A model generated the notes under the pieces. That model was given only the letters and a program-made list of their open reading frames with translations. It did not search any database and had not been told where the DNA came from. Position numbers and translations under genes: made by a program. Below, piece by piece: positions 40,955-51,015 of a stretch of 64,000 nucleotides of DNA. This DNA is from Clostridia bacterium (lineage in GTDB: Bacteria; Bacillota; Clostridia; Oscillospirales; Acutalibacteraceae), in the NCBI GenBank assembly GCA_017516445.1, contig JAFXCZ010000011.1, forward strand, positions 1-64,000. The letters are read 5' to 3'. Position 1 is the first letter of the stretch. The number at the start of each line of letters is the position of its first letter.

Positions 40955-42130
40955 ATGCTTATAATTAAGAACACACGTGCTGTTTTGTATGACAGCATTA
41001 CAGAGCCTTGCGACATTTTAATAGAAGACGGTAAAATTGCCGCAATAGAAAAAAATATCGCTAAAGACGGTGCTAAGCAAATAGATGCAAACGGCGGTTA
41101 TTTGTTCCCCGGATTTATTGATATCCACGTACACGGCGGCGGCGGTGCAGACTTTATGGACGGCACACCCGAAGCCTTTGAAACAGCAGTTAAAGCGCAT
41201 CTTAAGCTGGGTACTACCACAATAGTACCCACCGCTATGACCGCTACTAAGGAAGAGCTTGTAAGGTTTATAAAAGCTTATAACACCTTTGCGGCTTCGA
41301 GCGACTATGCACCGTTAGTTTGCGGCTTGCACCTTGAAGGACCTTACTTTTCAAACTCGAACAGTAAAAGCAAGGGTGCGCAAAGCGGCAACCTTATACG
41401 TGATATTGATTTTGACGAGGTAAACGAGCTGCTTACCCTTGCAAACGGCAGTATTATACGTTGGGACGCGGCGCCCGAAATTGAGAATAGCGAAAAATTC
41501 GCACAACTGCTTACTTCAAAGGGTATAGTTTGTGCGGTTGCGCACACCAATGCCACCGCTGACGAAGCCCAAAAGGGTTACGCCGCAGGCTTTTCACACG
41601 TAACACATTTTTACAATGCAGTTACCGCTTATATGAAGCGCGACCAGCTTGTAACCGCAGGCGTTGTGGAGGCTACATATCTTGACGATAATGTAACGGT
41701 TGAGCTTATCTGTGACGGTAAGCACTGCCCCAAGCAATGCTTGCAATTAGCCCTTAAAATTAAAGGTGCTGACAAGGTTATCGGTATTACCGATGCTACA
41801 AGAATTGCCTGTACCGATATGAAAGAGGGCAAGCTAGGAAGTCTTGAAAGCGGTGCTAACGTAATAGTAGACGACGGCGTTGCAAAGCTGCCTGACCTTT
41901 CCTCCTATGCGGGAAGTATTTGCACTATGGACCGCGCATTGCGTGTTCTTTGCATTGATTACGAAATAGGTGCTATAGGCGCAGCAAAGCTGTTATCCAC
42001 AGCACCTGCAAAATTCTTAGGTCTTGACCAAAAAATCGGTGAAATCAAGGTGGGCAAAAATGCCGACCTCGTCCTCACCGACCAAAATTTTAATATTAAA
42101 ACCGTTTTTAAGGACGGCGTTATAAACTAA
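40955..42130 (+). CDS. nagA: N-acetylglucosamine-6-phosphate deacetylase
   Basis: A 391-residue amidohydrolase that removes acetate from GlcNAc-6-phosphate. The metal and substrate motifs are present: GFIDIHVHGGGGADFMDG near residue 55, LHLEGPYFS near residue 130, HTNATADEAQKGYAAGFSHVTHFYNA near residue 200 and the catalytic Asp in IGITDATRI near residue 275. It is co-transcribed with nagB from the putative AraC-controlled promoter. Its ATG is preceded by a weak site (AAAGATATG), suggesting coupling to nagB translation. A terminator shared with the convergent GH3 gene follows. Confidence 0.95.
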   Translation: MLIIKNTRAVLYDSITEPCDILIEDGKIAAIEKNIAKDGAKQIDANGGYLFPGFIDIHVHGGGGADFMDGTPEAFETAVKAHLKLGTTTIVPTAMTATKEELVRFIKAYNTFAASSDYAPLVCGLHLEGPYFSNSNSKSKGAQSGNLIRDIDFDEVNELLTLANGSIIRWDAAPEIENSEKFAQLLTSKGIVCAVAHTNATADEAQKGYAAGFSHVTHFYNAVTAYMKRDQLVTAGVVEATYLDDNVTVELICDGKHCPKQCLQLALKIKGADKVIGITDATRIACTDMKEGKLGSLESGANVIVDDGVAKLPDLSSYAGSICTMDRALRVLCIDYEIGAIGAAKLLSTAPAKFLGLDQKIGEIKVGKNADLVLTDQNFNIKTVFKDGVIN

Positions 42131-42133
42131 ACC

Positions 42134-42168
42134 AAAAGGCACGGACTTCATTGTCCGTGCCTTTCCTA
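42134..42168. terminator. bidirectional terminator between nagA and the GH3 gene
   Basis: AAAGGCACGGAC pairs with GTCCGTGCCTTT over a 6-nt loop. Confidence 0.9.
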
Positions 42169-44361
42169 TTAATATACTATATCAACTTCCATATCTTCAA
42201 CTATAATCTTCTGGTCGCCGTGAGCAACAGCAGTTTTATAATCGAAATCAATATATGAGAAATCTTCCTCTGTTAAAGTAAAGTTTACTGTCTTCTTATC
42301 GCCTGGCTCGAGATAAACCTTATCAAAATTGCGAAGCTTTTTAATAAACGGTGAGGGGTTGCAGTACATTGTTCTGACATAAACAAGTACACTTTCGTTG
42401 ATAGCGTAATTACCTGTGTTTGCAACGTCTACCGAAACCTCAACCTTGTTACCCTTAACTTCGGCTTTAAGGTTAGAATATTCAACATTGGTATAAGAAA
42501 GACCGTAACCAAACGGATACCAGGGTGCCGGGTCGGTAATAACATAGTCACGACCTGGATTTTCAACTGAACCGGGGTTCTTATAGAAGCCTCTTGCCGA
42601 AACCTTGTAGTTGTAGTAGCAAGGGATAGCACCTGTTTCAATCGGGAAAGAAACTGCGAGCTTACCGCTTGGGCTCTTATCACCAAAGAGGATATTTGCC
42701 ATAGCGTTACCGGTCTGCTCTCCGCCGCCGAATGACCAAAGCAAAGCGTTAACCTTTTCGGCTTCCTTTACAAGTGCTAACGGTCTGCCCGAATACATAA
42801 TAAGAACAGTAGGCTTACCAAGCGCTGTGATAGCATCAAACAAACGTTGCTGTGAAGGCATAAGACCGAGGTCTGTAATATCGTGGCCTTCGCCGTCGGT
42901 AACCTGTTTGTTGTCATCCCCTGTTGAGAAGCCCTGTTCGCCGCCGCCAACATTTGAGCAAGAGCCCAATACCAAAAATACTGTATCTGCCTTTTTAGCA
43001 GTCTCAACTGCTTCTTCTATAAGCTCGTCGGTAGTAGTAATAGGATGGCAACCGAGCGCATACATAACATTTTCTTCTCCGAGGCGGTTAACCATACCCT
43101 GTAAGAAGTTAACGTTGTACTTGTTACTGCCTGTATAGTCGCCTTGGAAGGTGTAATATGCATTGTTACCGATAACAGCAACCTTACCAACCTTCTTTTC
43201 GTCAAGTGGAAGTATACCGTCATTTTCGAGCAATACGATACCGTCCTCTTCCATTTCACGAACAAGCTTAACAGTCTCTTCACTGTGAACAAGCGGAATT
43301 TTATCCCTTTGAACGTAAGGATTTTCAAACAAGCCGAGCTTAAACTTAACAGTTAGAATTCTCAATACTGCTTCATCGAGAAGTGACATATCAACCTCAC
43401 CATTGAGAAGTGCCTGCTTTAATTCATCAGCGTATCCAATCGAGAAGGGTGCTTCAATATCCACACCTGCTTCTAAAGCTAATTTACCTGCCTCAAAAGC
43501 ATCCTTTGCTACGCCCAAGTGGTCACGAAGAAGTCTAATTGCACCGTAGTCCGAAACGGTAATACCGTTAAAGCCTAACTCACCGCGCAAGATATCACGC
43601 ATATATTTTTTAGAAGCATGTAAAGCGTCACCGTCAAGCTCGTTATAAGCGGGCATAATGCCTAAAACGCCAGCGTCAACACATTTCTTAAACGGCTCAA
43701 GCATAACCTCGCGCACTTCACGCTCACCAACGTGTGCAGGAGCTATATTAATACCGCCCTCGGATACACCGTAAGCTATGTAATGCTTAGCCATAGCGCC
43801 AACGCCCTGGTCCTGAAGACCTGTAACGTACGCTACGCCCATTTCACCTGTCAGATATGGGTCTTCACCGTAGTTCTCCTGTGTTCTGCCCCAGCGTGGG
43901 TCACGCGAAACGTCAATATTAGGCGCATACAAAAGCTTAACACCATAAGCCTGTGCTTCTATACCAATCTGCTTAGCCATATTGTAAACATAATCACGGT
44001 TAAAGGTAGAAGCCAAACCTAAGCACTGCGGGAAAACAGTTAAATGCGGGTCATTTATAGAGCCCTCATCCACTTCATTCATAAGACCGTGTATACCCTC
44101 CCAGTTAATGAGTAGCGGTATACCGAGTCTTGTTTTATTAAGACAGTAATCCTGAAGTGTATCAACCACGTCGGGATTAAGCGGTAAATGGAAGGTGCCA
44201 AAACGGATTTCCACATCGCCCTTTTCTTTTAACTCTTCATAGAGCCTGTTTACATTAGGATTGAAGTTTATCTGCTGATACTTTTCTTCAAAGGTCATCC
44301 TGGAAAGCAGGTCTTGTGCGCGTTCTTCTGGCGAAAGGTTTTTGTCTTTATACTTCATCAT
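42169..44361 (-). CDS. GH3-family beta-glycosidase with C-terminal Fn3-like domain
   Basis: A 730-residue glycoside hydrolase of family 3 (beta-glucosidase/beta-xylosidase type). The N-terminal barrel has NIDVSRDPRWGRTQENYGEDPYLTG near residue 150 and the nucleophile Asp in GFNGITVSDYGAIR near residue 270. The alpha/beta sandwich carries the VFLVLGSC and GEQTGNAMANILFGD segments. The last 110 residues form the Fn3-like domain typical of the family (YPFGYGLSYT precedes it). There is no signal peptide, so it is intracellular and would cleave imported oligosaccharides. The ATG-ATG start has GGAGAG upstream. No AraC operator copy was found before it. Confidence 0.94.
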   Translation of the reverse strand: MMKYKDKNLSPEERAQDLLSRMTFEEKYQQINFNPNVNRLYEELKEKGDVEIRFGTFHLPLNPDVVDTLQDYCLNKTRLGIPLLINWEGIHGLMNEVDEGSINDPHLTVFPQCLGLASTFNRDYVYNMAKQIGIEAQAYGVKLLYAPNIDVSRDPRWGRTQENYGEDPYLTGEMGVAYVTGLQDQGVGAMAKHYIAYGVSEGGINIAPAHVGEREVREVMLEPFKKCVDAGVLGIMPAYNELDGDALHASKKYMRDILRGELGFNGITVSDYGAIRLLRDHLGVAKDAFEAGKLALEAGVDIEAPFSIGYADELKQALLNGEVDMSLLDEAVLRILTVKFKLGLFENPYVQRDKIPLVHSEETVKLVREMEEDGIVLLENDGILPLDEKKVGKVAVIGNNAYYTFQGDYTGSNKYNVNFLQGMVNRLGEENVMYALGCHPITTTDELIEEAVETAKKADTVFLVLGSCSNVGGGEQGFSTGDDNKQVTDGEGHDITDLGLMPSQQRLFDAITALGKPTVLIMYSGRPLALVKEAEKVNALLWSFGGGEQTGNAMANILFGDKSPSGKLAVSFPIETGAIPCYYNYKVSARGFYKNPGSVENPGRDYVITDPAPWYPFGYGLSYTNVEYSNLKAEVKGNKVEVSVDVANTGNYAINESVLVYVRTMYCNPSPFIKKLRNFDKVYLEPGDKKTVNFTLTEEDFSYIDFDYKTAVAHGDQKIIVEDMEVDIVY

Positions 44362-44701
44362 AATATCTCTCCTTTAGAGGTTTGAATTTTACGAAATTCT
44401 GCCCTAATTATAAGTGAACAGGCAGTGTAATAAAATGTAATTTTCGTTTCGGTTTTTGTATAAATCGTAACTTTTTCATTCTATTGCTTTTTGTATATCA
44501 TCAACAAGCAATAGAGTGAAAATCTAGTCACATTTTGTTGATATTGTATGTAAAAAATTTTTAGTTTTTTGTGCCGAAACTTCAAAAAACCGACTTTAAA
44601 AAAATTGAGAAATTTTTCAAAAATATGATGACATATTATAATTTTAGTGGTATAATCTATTATGTATAATTATTTATATAATTAGATTGGGGGATTTTGG
44701 G
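44362..44701. other. divergent intergenic region with inverted repeats
   Basis: No gene is seen. An imperfect inverted repeat (ATTCTATTGCTT and AAGCAATAGAGT, 44478-44517) and a second pair of related words (ATATCATCAACAA at 44495 and TTGTTGATAT at 44535) lie upstream of the GH3 gene and could be operator sites. A minus-strand TATAAT near 44410 may serve GH3. The polA promoter lies at the right end. Confidence 0.5.
44628..44656 (+). promoter_or_regulatory. promoter of polA
   Basis: ATGACA (44628-44633), a 17-nt spacer and TATAAT (44651-44656). Confidence 0.7.
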
Positions 44702-47224
44702 TTGAAACTTCTGGCTATTGACGGCAACAGTCTTATAAACCGTGCTTTTTACGGAATAAAGCTTTTAACCACTAAGGACGGTCAGTACACAAACGGTGTG
44801 TATGGCTTTATAAATATTCTGCACCGCTTGGAAGAGCTTGAAAATCCCGACGGTGTTGCAGTCGCTTTCGACCTTAAAGCGCCCACCTTCCGCCATAATA
44901 TGTATGCCCAATACAAAGCAGGCAGAAAGGGTATGCCCGAGGAGCTTCACAGTCAGATACCGATTTTGAAGGAATGGCTGACCCTTGCGGGCTATACCTG
45001 TATTGAATGTGAGGGGTATGAGGCGGACGATATTTTAGGCACACTTTCCCACCTTTGCGAGCAAAGCGGTAATGAGTGTGTTATTTCAACAGGCGACCGT
45101 GACTCTCTGCAGCTGATTTCTGACAAGACACGTGTTTTGCTTGCTGCCACAAAAATGGGCAAGCCTGAAATTATAAATTACGATAAAACCGCCCTTTTTG
45201 AAAAATACGGGCTTTCCCCCGAAGAAATGATTGAACTTAAAGCGCTTATGGGTGACTCTTCAGACAATATCCCGGGGGTTGCGGGCGTGGGCGAAAAAAC
45301 CGCTACCGACCTTGTAAGCCGTTTTCATAATATTGATTATATTTACGAGAATTTATCCTCGCTTGATATAAAGGACAGTGTACGCAACAAGCTTGATGCC
45401 GGCAAGGACTCTGCCTTTTTAAGCCGACAGCTTGGGACTATCTGCAAAACCGCTCCCATAGACAATGATATTGAAAGCTACCGCAACAAGCCGGCAAACA
45501 CGAGTGAGCTTGCACGCCTTATGACAAGGCTTGAGTTTTTTAAGCTTATGAAAAAAATGAACCTAAAGCCTGATAATACACCGCTTGCAAGCACTGACAT
45601 ACCGCTTCCCAAAATCACTGTTTCGGCTTCACCGGTTTTAAGTGATACCGCTACCGTGCTCGAACAAGACGGTGAATACGCTGTTGTAAGCGGCGGTTAT
45701 GTATTTAAGTGTAGCGAAGACGAGATTGCTAAAATCTACCAAAACAGTGAAATTTTAAAATTTGTTTACGATTACAAAACCATTTATAAACAAAATAAGG
45801 GTATACTAAACGTTGGCTTTGATGCTATGCTTGCAGGTTATCTTTGCAATCCGTCGGCTTCGTCCTACGCGCTCGACCGCCTTTTTGCTGAGTATTCAGC
45901 CGAAAAGGGTGAAATTGAGGGCGATACGGATTCGCTTTTAGAAAACGCCTGCCTTTTAGATGACCTTTGTAAAAAGCTTAAGGCTGAGCTTGAGAAAAGC
46001 GGTCAGCTCCAACTTCTTATGGATATAGAATTACCCTTAGCCAAGGTTTTAGGCGATATGGAGCTTAGAGGCTTTAAGGTTGACACCCAAGGTCTTGCAA
46101 ATATGTCCAAGGAGCTTGAGGAGCGTATAAGCACTATCCAAGCCAATATTTATGAGCTTGTCGGTTATGAATTTAATCTTAACTCACCTAAGCAGTTAGG
46201 TGTTGCTTTGTTTGAAAAATTAGGTCTTCCCGCGAAAAAGAAAACCAAAAGCGGCTACAGCACAAACGCTGAGGTTTTGGAAGAGCTTAAAAGTATGCAC
46301 CCCGCTGTTTCACAGCTTCTCGAATACCGACAGCTCTCTAAGCTTAAATCCACCTACACCGACGGCTTGCAGGCTTGCGTTGCAAACGACGGCAGAATAC
46401 ACACAACCTTTAACCAAACCGAAGCCAGAACAGGCAGAATAAGCTCGCTTGAGCCTAATTTGCAGAATATCCCAGTAAGAACAACCGAGGGAAGACGTCT
46501 TCGTGAATTTTTTGTAGCAGAAGACGGCAAGGCTTTGGTGGATGCCGACTATTCGCAGATTGAACTCAGGGTGCTTGCAAGTATGGCAGATGACCAAAAT
46601 ATGATATCGGCATTCCAGAACGGTATTGATATTCATACCGCTACCGCTTCACAGGTGTTCTCGATGCCGATTGATATGGTAACCCCTGTTATGCGAAGCC
46701 GTGCTAAAGCGGTTAACTTTGGTATAGTTTACGGCATAGGCGCATTTTCGCTTTCAAAGGATATAGGTGTAACCCGTAAGGAAGCTGACAGCTATATTAA
46801 ATCTTACCTTGCCTCCTACAACAAGGTTGCAGAGTATATGGAAAACACCATTAACGAGGCTAAGCTTAACGGCTATGTCACCACCCTTTTTGGCAGACGC
46901 CGCTATTTGCCTGAGCTTTCAAGCTCTAACGGTATGCTGCGCGCTTTCGGTGAAAGGGTGGCAAGAAACGCCCCCATTCAAGGCACCGCGGCAGATATTA
47001 TAAAGCTTGCGATGATTCGTGTTTTTGAAAGACTACAAAAAGAAGTATCCTCAGCACACCTTATTTTACAGGTACACGATGAACTGATTGTAGAATGTAA
47101 CGAGTGCGATGCTAAGGCAGTTTGCAAAATATTAGCAGACGAAATGGAAGCCGCGGCAAGCCTTAAGGTTAAGCTTACCGCCGATGCAAATTACGGAAAA
47201 AACTGGTTGGAAAGTAAAGGCTAA
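44702..47224 (+). CDS. polA: DNA polymerase I
   Basis: A repair and Okazaki-fragment polymerase of 840 residues. Residues 1-290 are the 5'-3' exonuclease (LLAIDGNSLINRAFYGI, GYEADDILGTL, STGDRDSLQLI, MGDSSDNIPGVAGVGEKTA). The middle 3'-5' exonuclease-like domain has lost the usual acidic residues (FVYDYKTIYKQNKG), so proofreading is unlikely, as in many Firmicutes. The polymerase domain is intact: DADYSQIELRVLA, RSRAKAVNFGIVYGIGAF and LQVHDELIVE. The TTG at 44702 gives the family N-terminus and follows GGGGG; an in-frame TTG at 44687 would contain that site. The next gene overlaps by one base. Confidence 0.96.
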   Translation: MKLLAIDGNSLINRAFYGIKLLTTKDGQYTNGVYGFINILHRLEELENPDGVAVAFDLKAPTFRHNMYAQYKAGRKGMPEELHSQIPILKEWLTLAGYTCIECEGYEADDILGTLSHLCEQSGNECVISTGDRDSLQLISDKTRVLLAATKMGKPEIINYDKTALFEKYGLSPEEMIELKALMGDSSDNIPGVAGVGEKTATDLVSRFHNIDYIYENLSSLDIKDSVRNKLDAGKDSAFLSRQLGTICKTAPIDNDIESYRNKPANTSELARLMTRLEFFKLMKKMNLKPDNTPLASTDIPLPKITVSASPVLSDTATVLEQDGEYAVVSGGYVFKCSEDEIAKIYQNSEILKFVYDYKTIYKQNKGILNVGFDAMLAGYLCNPSASSYALDRLFAEYSAEKGEIEGDTDSLLENACLLDDLCKKLKAELEKSGQLQLLMDIELPLAKVLGDMELRGFKVDTQGLANMSKELEERISTIQANIYELVGYEFNLNSPKQLGVALFEKLGLPAKKKTKSGYSTNAEVLEELKSMHPAVSQLLEYRQLSKLKSTYTDGLQACVANDGRIHTTFNQTEARTGRISSLEPNLQNIPVRTTEGRRLREFFVAEDGKALVDADYSQIELRVLASMADDQNMISAFQNGIDIHTATASQVFSMPIDMVTPVMRSRAKAVNFGIVYGIGAFSLSKDIGVTRKEADSYIKSYLASYNKVAEYMENTINEAKLNGYVTTLFGRRRYLPELSSSNGMLRAFGERVARNAPIQGTAADIIKLAMIRVFERLQKEVSSAHLILQVHDELIVECNECDAKAVCKILADEMEAAASLKVKLTADANYGKNWLESKG

Positions 47225-48048
47225 TGAATATTTTATTTGTTTGCACGGGTAACACCTGCCGAAGCCCTATGGCAGAGGGGTATGTTAACTCGAAATTTAA
47301 AAATATTTCTGCCAAAAGCTGCGGCATTTTTGCCGATGGCTCGGCAGTATCCGAAAACGCAAAAACCGCTATGGCGGAAATAGGTATAGATATTTCCTCA
47401 CATATATCTACACCCATATCAAAAGAACTCACCGATTGGGCGGACAAAATAATTTGTATGTCCCCCTCGCACAAGCAAATGCTTGACAGTATAGGTATTG
47501 CCAATGCCAAGATTTTGGGTGACGGCATTTTTGACCCATACGGCTGTGATGTTGCAGCCTACAGAGTCTGCCGTGACCAGATTATAAACCAAATAGATTT
47601 ACTTTTTCGCGATTTTACGGTTATCCCGATAGAACATCCCCACATAAAAGAAATTGCAAGACTTGAAAAAATTTGCTTTTCTACTCCTTGGAGTGAGAAA
47701 GCGCTCAAAGAAGCGTTTATGACAGGGACTAAGTTTTTTGTAGCGGTAAAGGATAAACAGGTTTTGGGATATGTTGGCATTTCGGCAATAATTGACGAGG
47801 GATATATCACAAATATCGCCGTCTTCCCCGAGCATAGAAACAAAGGTGTAGCCACCGCTTTGCTTGACTTTCTTTTTGATTTTGCAAAAGACCAAGGTCT
47901 TGCGTTCATATCCCTGGAAGTGAGAGAAAGCAATTATACCGCAATTTCACTTTATGAAAAGCTCGGCTTTAAGACCGAGGGTAAACGTAAGAATTTTTAT
48001 ACCGCGCCCACAGAAGACGCGCTTATTCTGACAAAGAGGTTTGATTGA
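47224..48048 (+). CDS. fusion: LMW protein-tyrosine phosphatase + RimI-type acetyltransferase
   Basis: A 274-residue two-domain protein. Residues 1-130 are a low-molecular-weight protein-tyrosine phosphatase: the P-loop VCTGNTCRSPMAEG has Cys7 and Arg13, and DPYG at 104-107 provides the general acid. Residues 133-274 are a GNAT acetyltransferase of the RimI type: YITNIAVFPEHRNKGVATALL binds acetyl-CoA, and LEVRESNYTAISLYEKLGF follows. RimI genes usually sit beside tsaD, and this one does. The phosphatase and RimI are normally separate genes. The start codon overlaps the polA stop. The joined reading frame has no internal stop, so a true fusion is likely unless a sequencing error removed one. 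Confidence 0.9.
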   Translation: MNILFVCTGNTCRSPMAEGYVNSKFKNISAKSCGIFADGSAVSENAKTAMAEIGIDISSHISTPISKELTDWADKIICMSPSHKQMLDSIGIANAKILGDGIFDPYGCDVAAYRVCRDQIINQIDLLFRDFTVIPIEHPHIKEIARLEKICFSTPWSEKALKEAFMTGTKFFVAVKDKQVLGYVGISAIIDEGYITNIAVFPEHRNKGVATALLDFLFDFAKDQGLAFISLEVRESNYTAISLYEKLGFKTEGKRKNFYTAPTEDALILTKRFD

Positions 48049-48049
48049 T

Positions 48050-49057
48050 TTGAAGATTTTAGCTATTGAGAGCTCGTGCGACGAAACCTCGGTTGCGATT
48101 GTTGAAGACCGCACCGTGCTTTCAAATGTTATAGCAACACAAATTGAAGAGCATAAAATTTACGGCGGTGTCGTTCCCGAAATTGCTTCGCGGCGTCACG
48201 CTGAGGCTATTTCTCAGGTGTGCGAAAAGGCGCTGAGCGACGCAGGACTTACCTACAGCGACATTGAAGCGGTTGCAGTAACCTTTGCGCCGGGACTTAT
48301 AGGTGCCTTGCTTGTTGGTGTGAACTTTGCAAAGGGGCTTGCATTAAGCCTTGGGGTTCCGCTTATCCCCGTTCATCATCTGCGCTCGCACATAGCGGCT
48401 AACTACATAGCCCACCCCGATTTAAAGCCACCCTTTTTATGCCTTTTGGTTTCAGGCGGTAATACCGTTATTGCAGAGGTTTCCGATTATACTAAATTCA
48501 ATATCCTAGGCGGTACCTTGGACGATGCGGCGGGCGAATGCTTTGATAAATCGGCGCGCTGTATGGGGCTTTCCTATCCGGGAGGAGTAAACCTTGATAA
48601 AATTGCCACTACGGCAGATAATAAAAGATATCCGCTCCCCTATCCTAAGGTGAGTACAGGTAAATATGACTTCAGCTTTTCAGGTCTTAAAACCGCTGTG
48701 CTTAATTTGGTGCACAACGCAAGCCAAAAGGGTGAAGAGATTGATGTCCCCGTTGTTTGCGCCACTGTACGCCAACGCGTATGCGATATGCTCATAAGCA
48801 ATACTATCGGCGCCGCTAAGGAATTTGGCTATAAAACAATCGTTTTAGCGGGCGGTGTTTCGGCTAACAGTGAGCTTCGCGCACGTATGGAAAGTGAATG
48901 TAAGAAAAACGGCTTCTCGCTTTACTACCCACCGCTTAAATACTGCGGTGACAATGCCGCAATGGTGGGCGCACAGGCTATTTACGAATTTAAAGACGGC
49001 AACATAGGCGACAGCTCGCTTAACGCTACCGCCACACTACCGATAAATTACAGGTAA
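48050..49057 (+). CDS. tsaD: tRNA N6-adenosine threonylcarbamoyltransferase TsaD
   Basis: The catalytic subunit that transfers threonylcarbamoyl to A37 of ANN-decoding tRNAs. It is 335 residues of the ASKHA fold. Iron ligands are in HHLRSHIAANY (two His near residue 110) and the late YCGDNAAMVG (Asp). IESSCDETSVAIVE opens the protein and VSGGNTVIAEV and FSGLKTAVL follow. The TTG at 48050 is preferred because AAAGAGG lies ten bases upstream; a TTG at 48041 would be too close. Partners TsaB, TsaE and TsaC are not in the window. Confidence 0.94.
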   Translation: MKILAIESSCDETSVAIVEDRTVLSNVIATQIEEHKIYGGVVPEIASRRHAEAISQVCEKALSDAGLTYSDIEAVAVTFAPGLIGALLVGVNFAKGLALSLGVPLIPVHHLRSHIAANYIAHPDLKPPFLCLLVSGGNTVIAEVSDYTKFNILGGTLDDAAGECFDKSARCMGLSYPGGVNLDKIATTADNKRYPLPYPKVSTGKYDFSFSGLKTAVLNLVHNASQKGEEIDVPVVCATVRQRVCDMLISNTIGAAKEFGYKTIVLAGGVSANSELRARMESECKKNGFSLYYPPLKYCGDNAAMVGAQAIYEFKDGNIGDSSLNATATLPINYR

Positions 49058-49074
49058 ATTTAAGGAAGGATACT

Positions 49075-49968
49075 ATGTCACAAAAAAAGCTTCTTTTAAT
49101 AGTCAACCCCTGCTCAGGACGGGCAAAAATGCATACTGAGCTTTTAAAGGTTGTTGAAATATTATCTGCCGCTGACTTTGCGGTAACTGTTTACCCAACA
49201 AAATGCCGCGGCGACGCTACCGAATATGTACTAAAGCTTTCCCAAAACGATTATGACACTTTAGTAGTTTGCGGCGGCGACGGCACCTTGAACGAGGTTA
49301 TCACAGGCATTATGCAAGCAGGTCTTGACACTCCGCTCGGGTATATCCCGTCGGGCACGTTAAACGAATGGTCAAGCGGTCTTAAAATTTCAAGAAATAT
49401 TGAAACTGCCGCAAAGGATATAACCAAGGGCAAAAAAATAAAGTTAGATATCGGAAAATTTGACGATAAGTATTTTTCGTATACCGCCTCCTTCGGTGCA
49501 TTTACTTCAGCCTCGTATTCAGCACCGCAGGATATTAAAAACGTTCTCGGTCAGGCGGCATACTTTTTTGAGGGTGTTAAAAGCCTTGCAAATATCAAGC
49601 CTTATAAACTCAAGCTCACCCACAACAACGGCAGTATAGAGGGCGAATATCTTTTCGGCGCTATTTCAAACTCGCTTTCAGTAGGCGGAATAGTTAAATA
49701 TGACAAAAGCGCGGTTGAGCTTAATGATGGTAAGTTTGAGGTTTTGCTCATTAAAAACCCTGATAATATTTTAAAGCTTCAACCTATTGTTGACGGAATT
49801 TTAAAGCGGGAATTTGACCGCGAGGGCATTGTATTCTTTAAAACCGACAGTCTTACTGTTGAAACGAAAGAAAGTCTTTCGTGGACGCTTGACGGTGAGT
49901 TTGCCGAAACCAACGGCGAATTTAAGGTAAATAACCTTCACAACGCAATCACATTTATAGTACCATAA
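49075..49968 (+). CDS. diacylglycerol/lipid kinase family protein
   Basis: A 297-residue DagK/YegS-like kinase that phosphorylates a lipid, probably diacylglycerol. [13 protein letters not shown] opens the protein, and the nucleotide-binding signature [15 protein letters not shown] lies near residue 62. [16 protein letters not shown] follows; this position is usually GTxNDFA, here GTLNEWS. The C-terminal beta-sandwich ends with [16 protein letters not shown], matching the family DGE motif. AAGGAAGG precedes the ATG. It lies between tsaD and mreB in the same direction with short gaps. Confidence 0.9.
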   Translation: MSQKKLLLIVNPCSGRAKMHTELLKVVEILSAADFAVTVYPTKCRGDATEYVLKLSQNDYDTLVVCGGDGTLNEVITGIMQAGLDTPLGYIPSGTLNEWSSGLKISRNIETAAKDITKGKKIKLDIGKFDDKYFSYTASFGAFTSASYSAPQDIKNVLGQAAYFFEGVKSLANIKPYKLKLTHNNGSIEGEYLFGAISNSLSVGGIVKYDKSAVELNDGKFEVLLIKNPDNILKLQPIVDGILKREFDREGIVFFKTDSLTVETKESLSWTLDGEFAETNGEFKVNNLHNAITFIVP

Positions 49969-49981
49969 GAGGAGAAATAAT

Positions 49982-51001
49982 ATGTTTACAAGAGATATAG
50001 GTGTCGACCTTGGCACAGCAAATACCTTAGTTTGTCTTAAAGGCAAAGGAATTATTATGAGAGAGCCGTCTGTAGTGGCTTACGATATAAGAAACGATGC
50101 GGTAAGAGCCGTTGGCCAAGAGGCTAAAGAAATGATAGGCAGAACCCCGGGCTCTATTGTAGCGGTGCGTCCGCTTAAGGACGGTGTTATTGCCGACTTT
50201 GATGTTACCGCCGCAATGCTTAAAAGGTTTGTTAAGCTCGCCCTTAAAGGCTCGTTCTTTTCACGTGTGAGAATGGTTGTATGTATCCCCGCAGGCGTTA
50301 CCGAGGTTGAGGGACGTGCTGTATACGATGCCGCAAAGCAGGCAGGCGCTACCGATGTTGTGCTTGTAGAGGAGCCTATGGCAGCCGCAGTAGGTGCAGG
50401 TCTTCCCGTGTGGGATGCCACAGGCAATATGGTTGTTGATATCGGCGGCGGTACCAGTGAGGTTGCTGTGATTTCTTTAGGCGATATTGTTACCGCACAG
50501 TCAATCCGCGTGGCAGGTGACGACCTTGATGAAGCAATAATCAACTATGTGCGCAGAAAGCACAACCTGCTTATAGGTGAACGCACTGCCGAGCAGATTA
50601 AAATTGAAATTGGCTCAGCAAAGCCTTATGAAGATGAAACCAGTATTGAAATTAAGGGTAGAAACCAAGTGGACGGGCTTCCCAAAAACGTAATAATCTC
50701 TTCCGAAGAGGTACGTGTAGCTATGGCGGATACCGTATCACAAATTATTGACACCATTCGCTTAACCCTTGAAAAAACCCCGCCCGAGCTTGCAGCAGAT
50801 ATTATTGACCGCGGCATTACTATGACAGGCGGCGGCGCACTTTTACGCGGCTTGGCAGAGCTTATTGCCGAGGAAACAGGTATGCCTGTTACCGTTGCGG
50901 CAAATCCGCTTGACTGCGTAGTTTTAGGCACCGCAAAAAGACTTGAAGCCGACAGCGGTTTTGATAATTACACCTTCCGCAGAGGAAAAAGATTTAGATA
51001 A
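49982..51001 (+). CDS. mreB: rod-shape protein MreB
   Basis: A bacterial actin of 339 residues that organises side-wall peptidoglycan synthesis on the inner membrane face. It has [13 protein letters not shown] (phosphate 1), [18 protein letters not shown] (phosphate 2) and [15 protein letters not shown] (adenosine loop). The N-terminal FTRDIG is typical. AGAGGAGAAAT precedes the ATG. It begins the mreB-mreC-mreD-PBP2 series, with 14-, 1- and 14-bp gaps. Confidence 0.96.
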   Translation: MFTRDIGVDLGTANTLVCLKGKGIIMREPSVVAYDIRNDAVRAVGQEAKEMIGRTPGSIVAVRPLKDGVIADFDVTAAMLKRFVKLALKGSFFSRVRMVVCIPAGVTEVEGRAVYDAAKQAGATDVVLVEEPMAAAVGAGLPVWDATGNMVVDIGGGTSEVAVISLGDIVTAQSIRVAGDDLDEAIINYVRRKHNLLIGERTAEQIKIEIGSAKPYEDETSIEIKGRNQVDGLPKNVIISSEEVRVAMADTVSQIIDTIRLTLEKTPPELAADIIDRGITMTGGGALLRGLAELIAEETGMPVTVAANPLDCVVLGTAKRLEADSGFDNYTFRRGKRFR

Positions 51002-51015
51002 ATGGAGATAAATAA

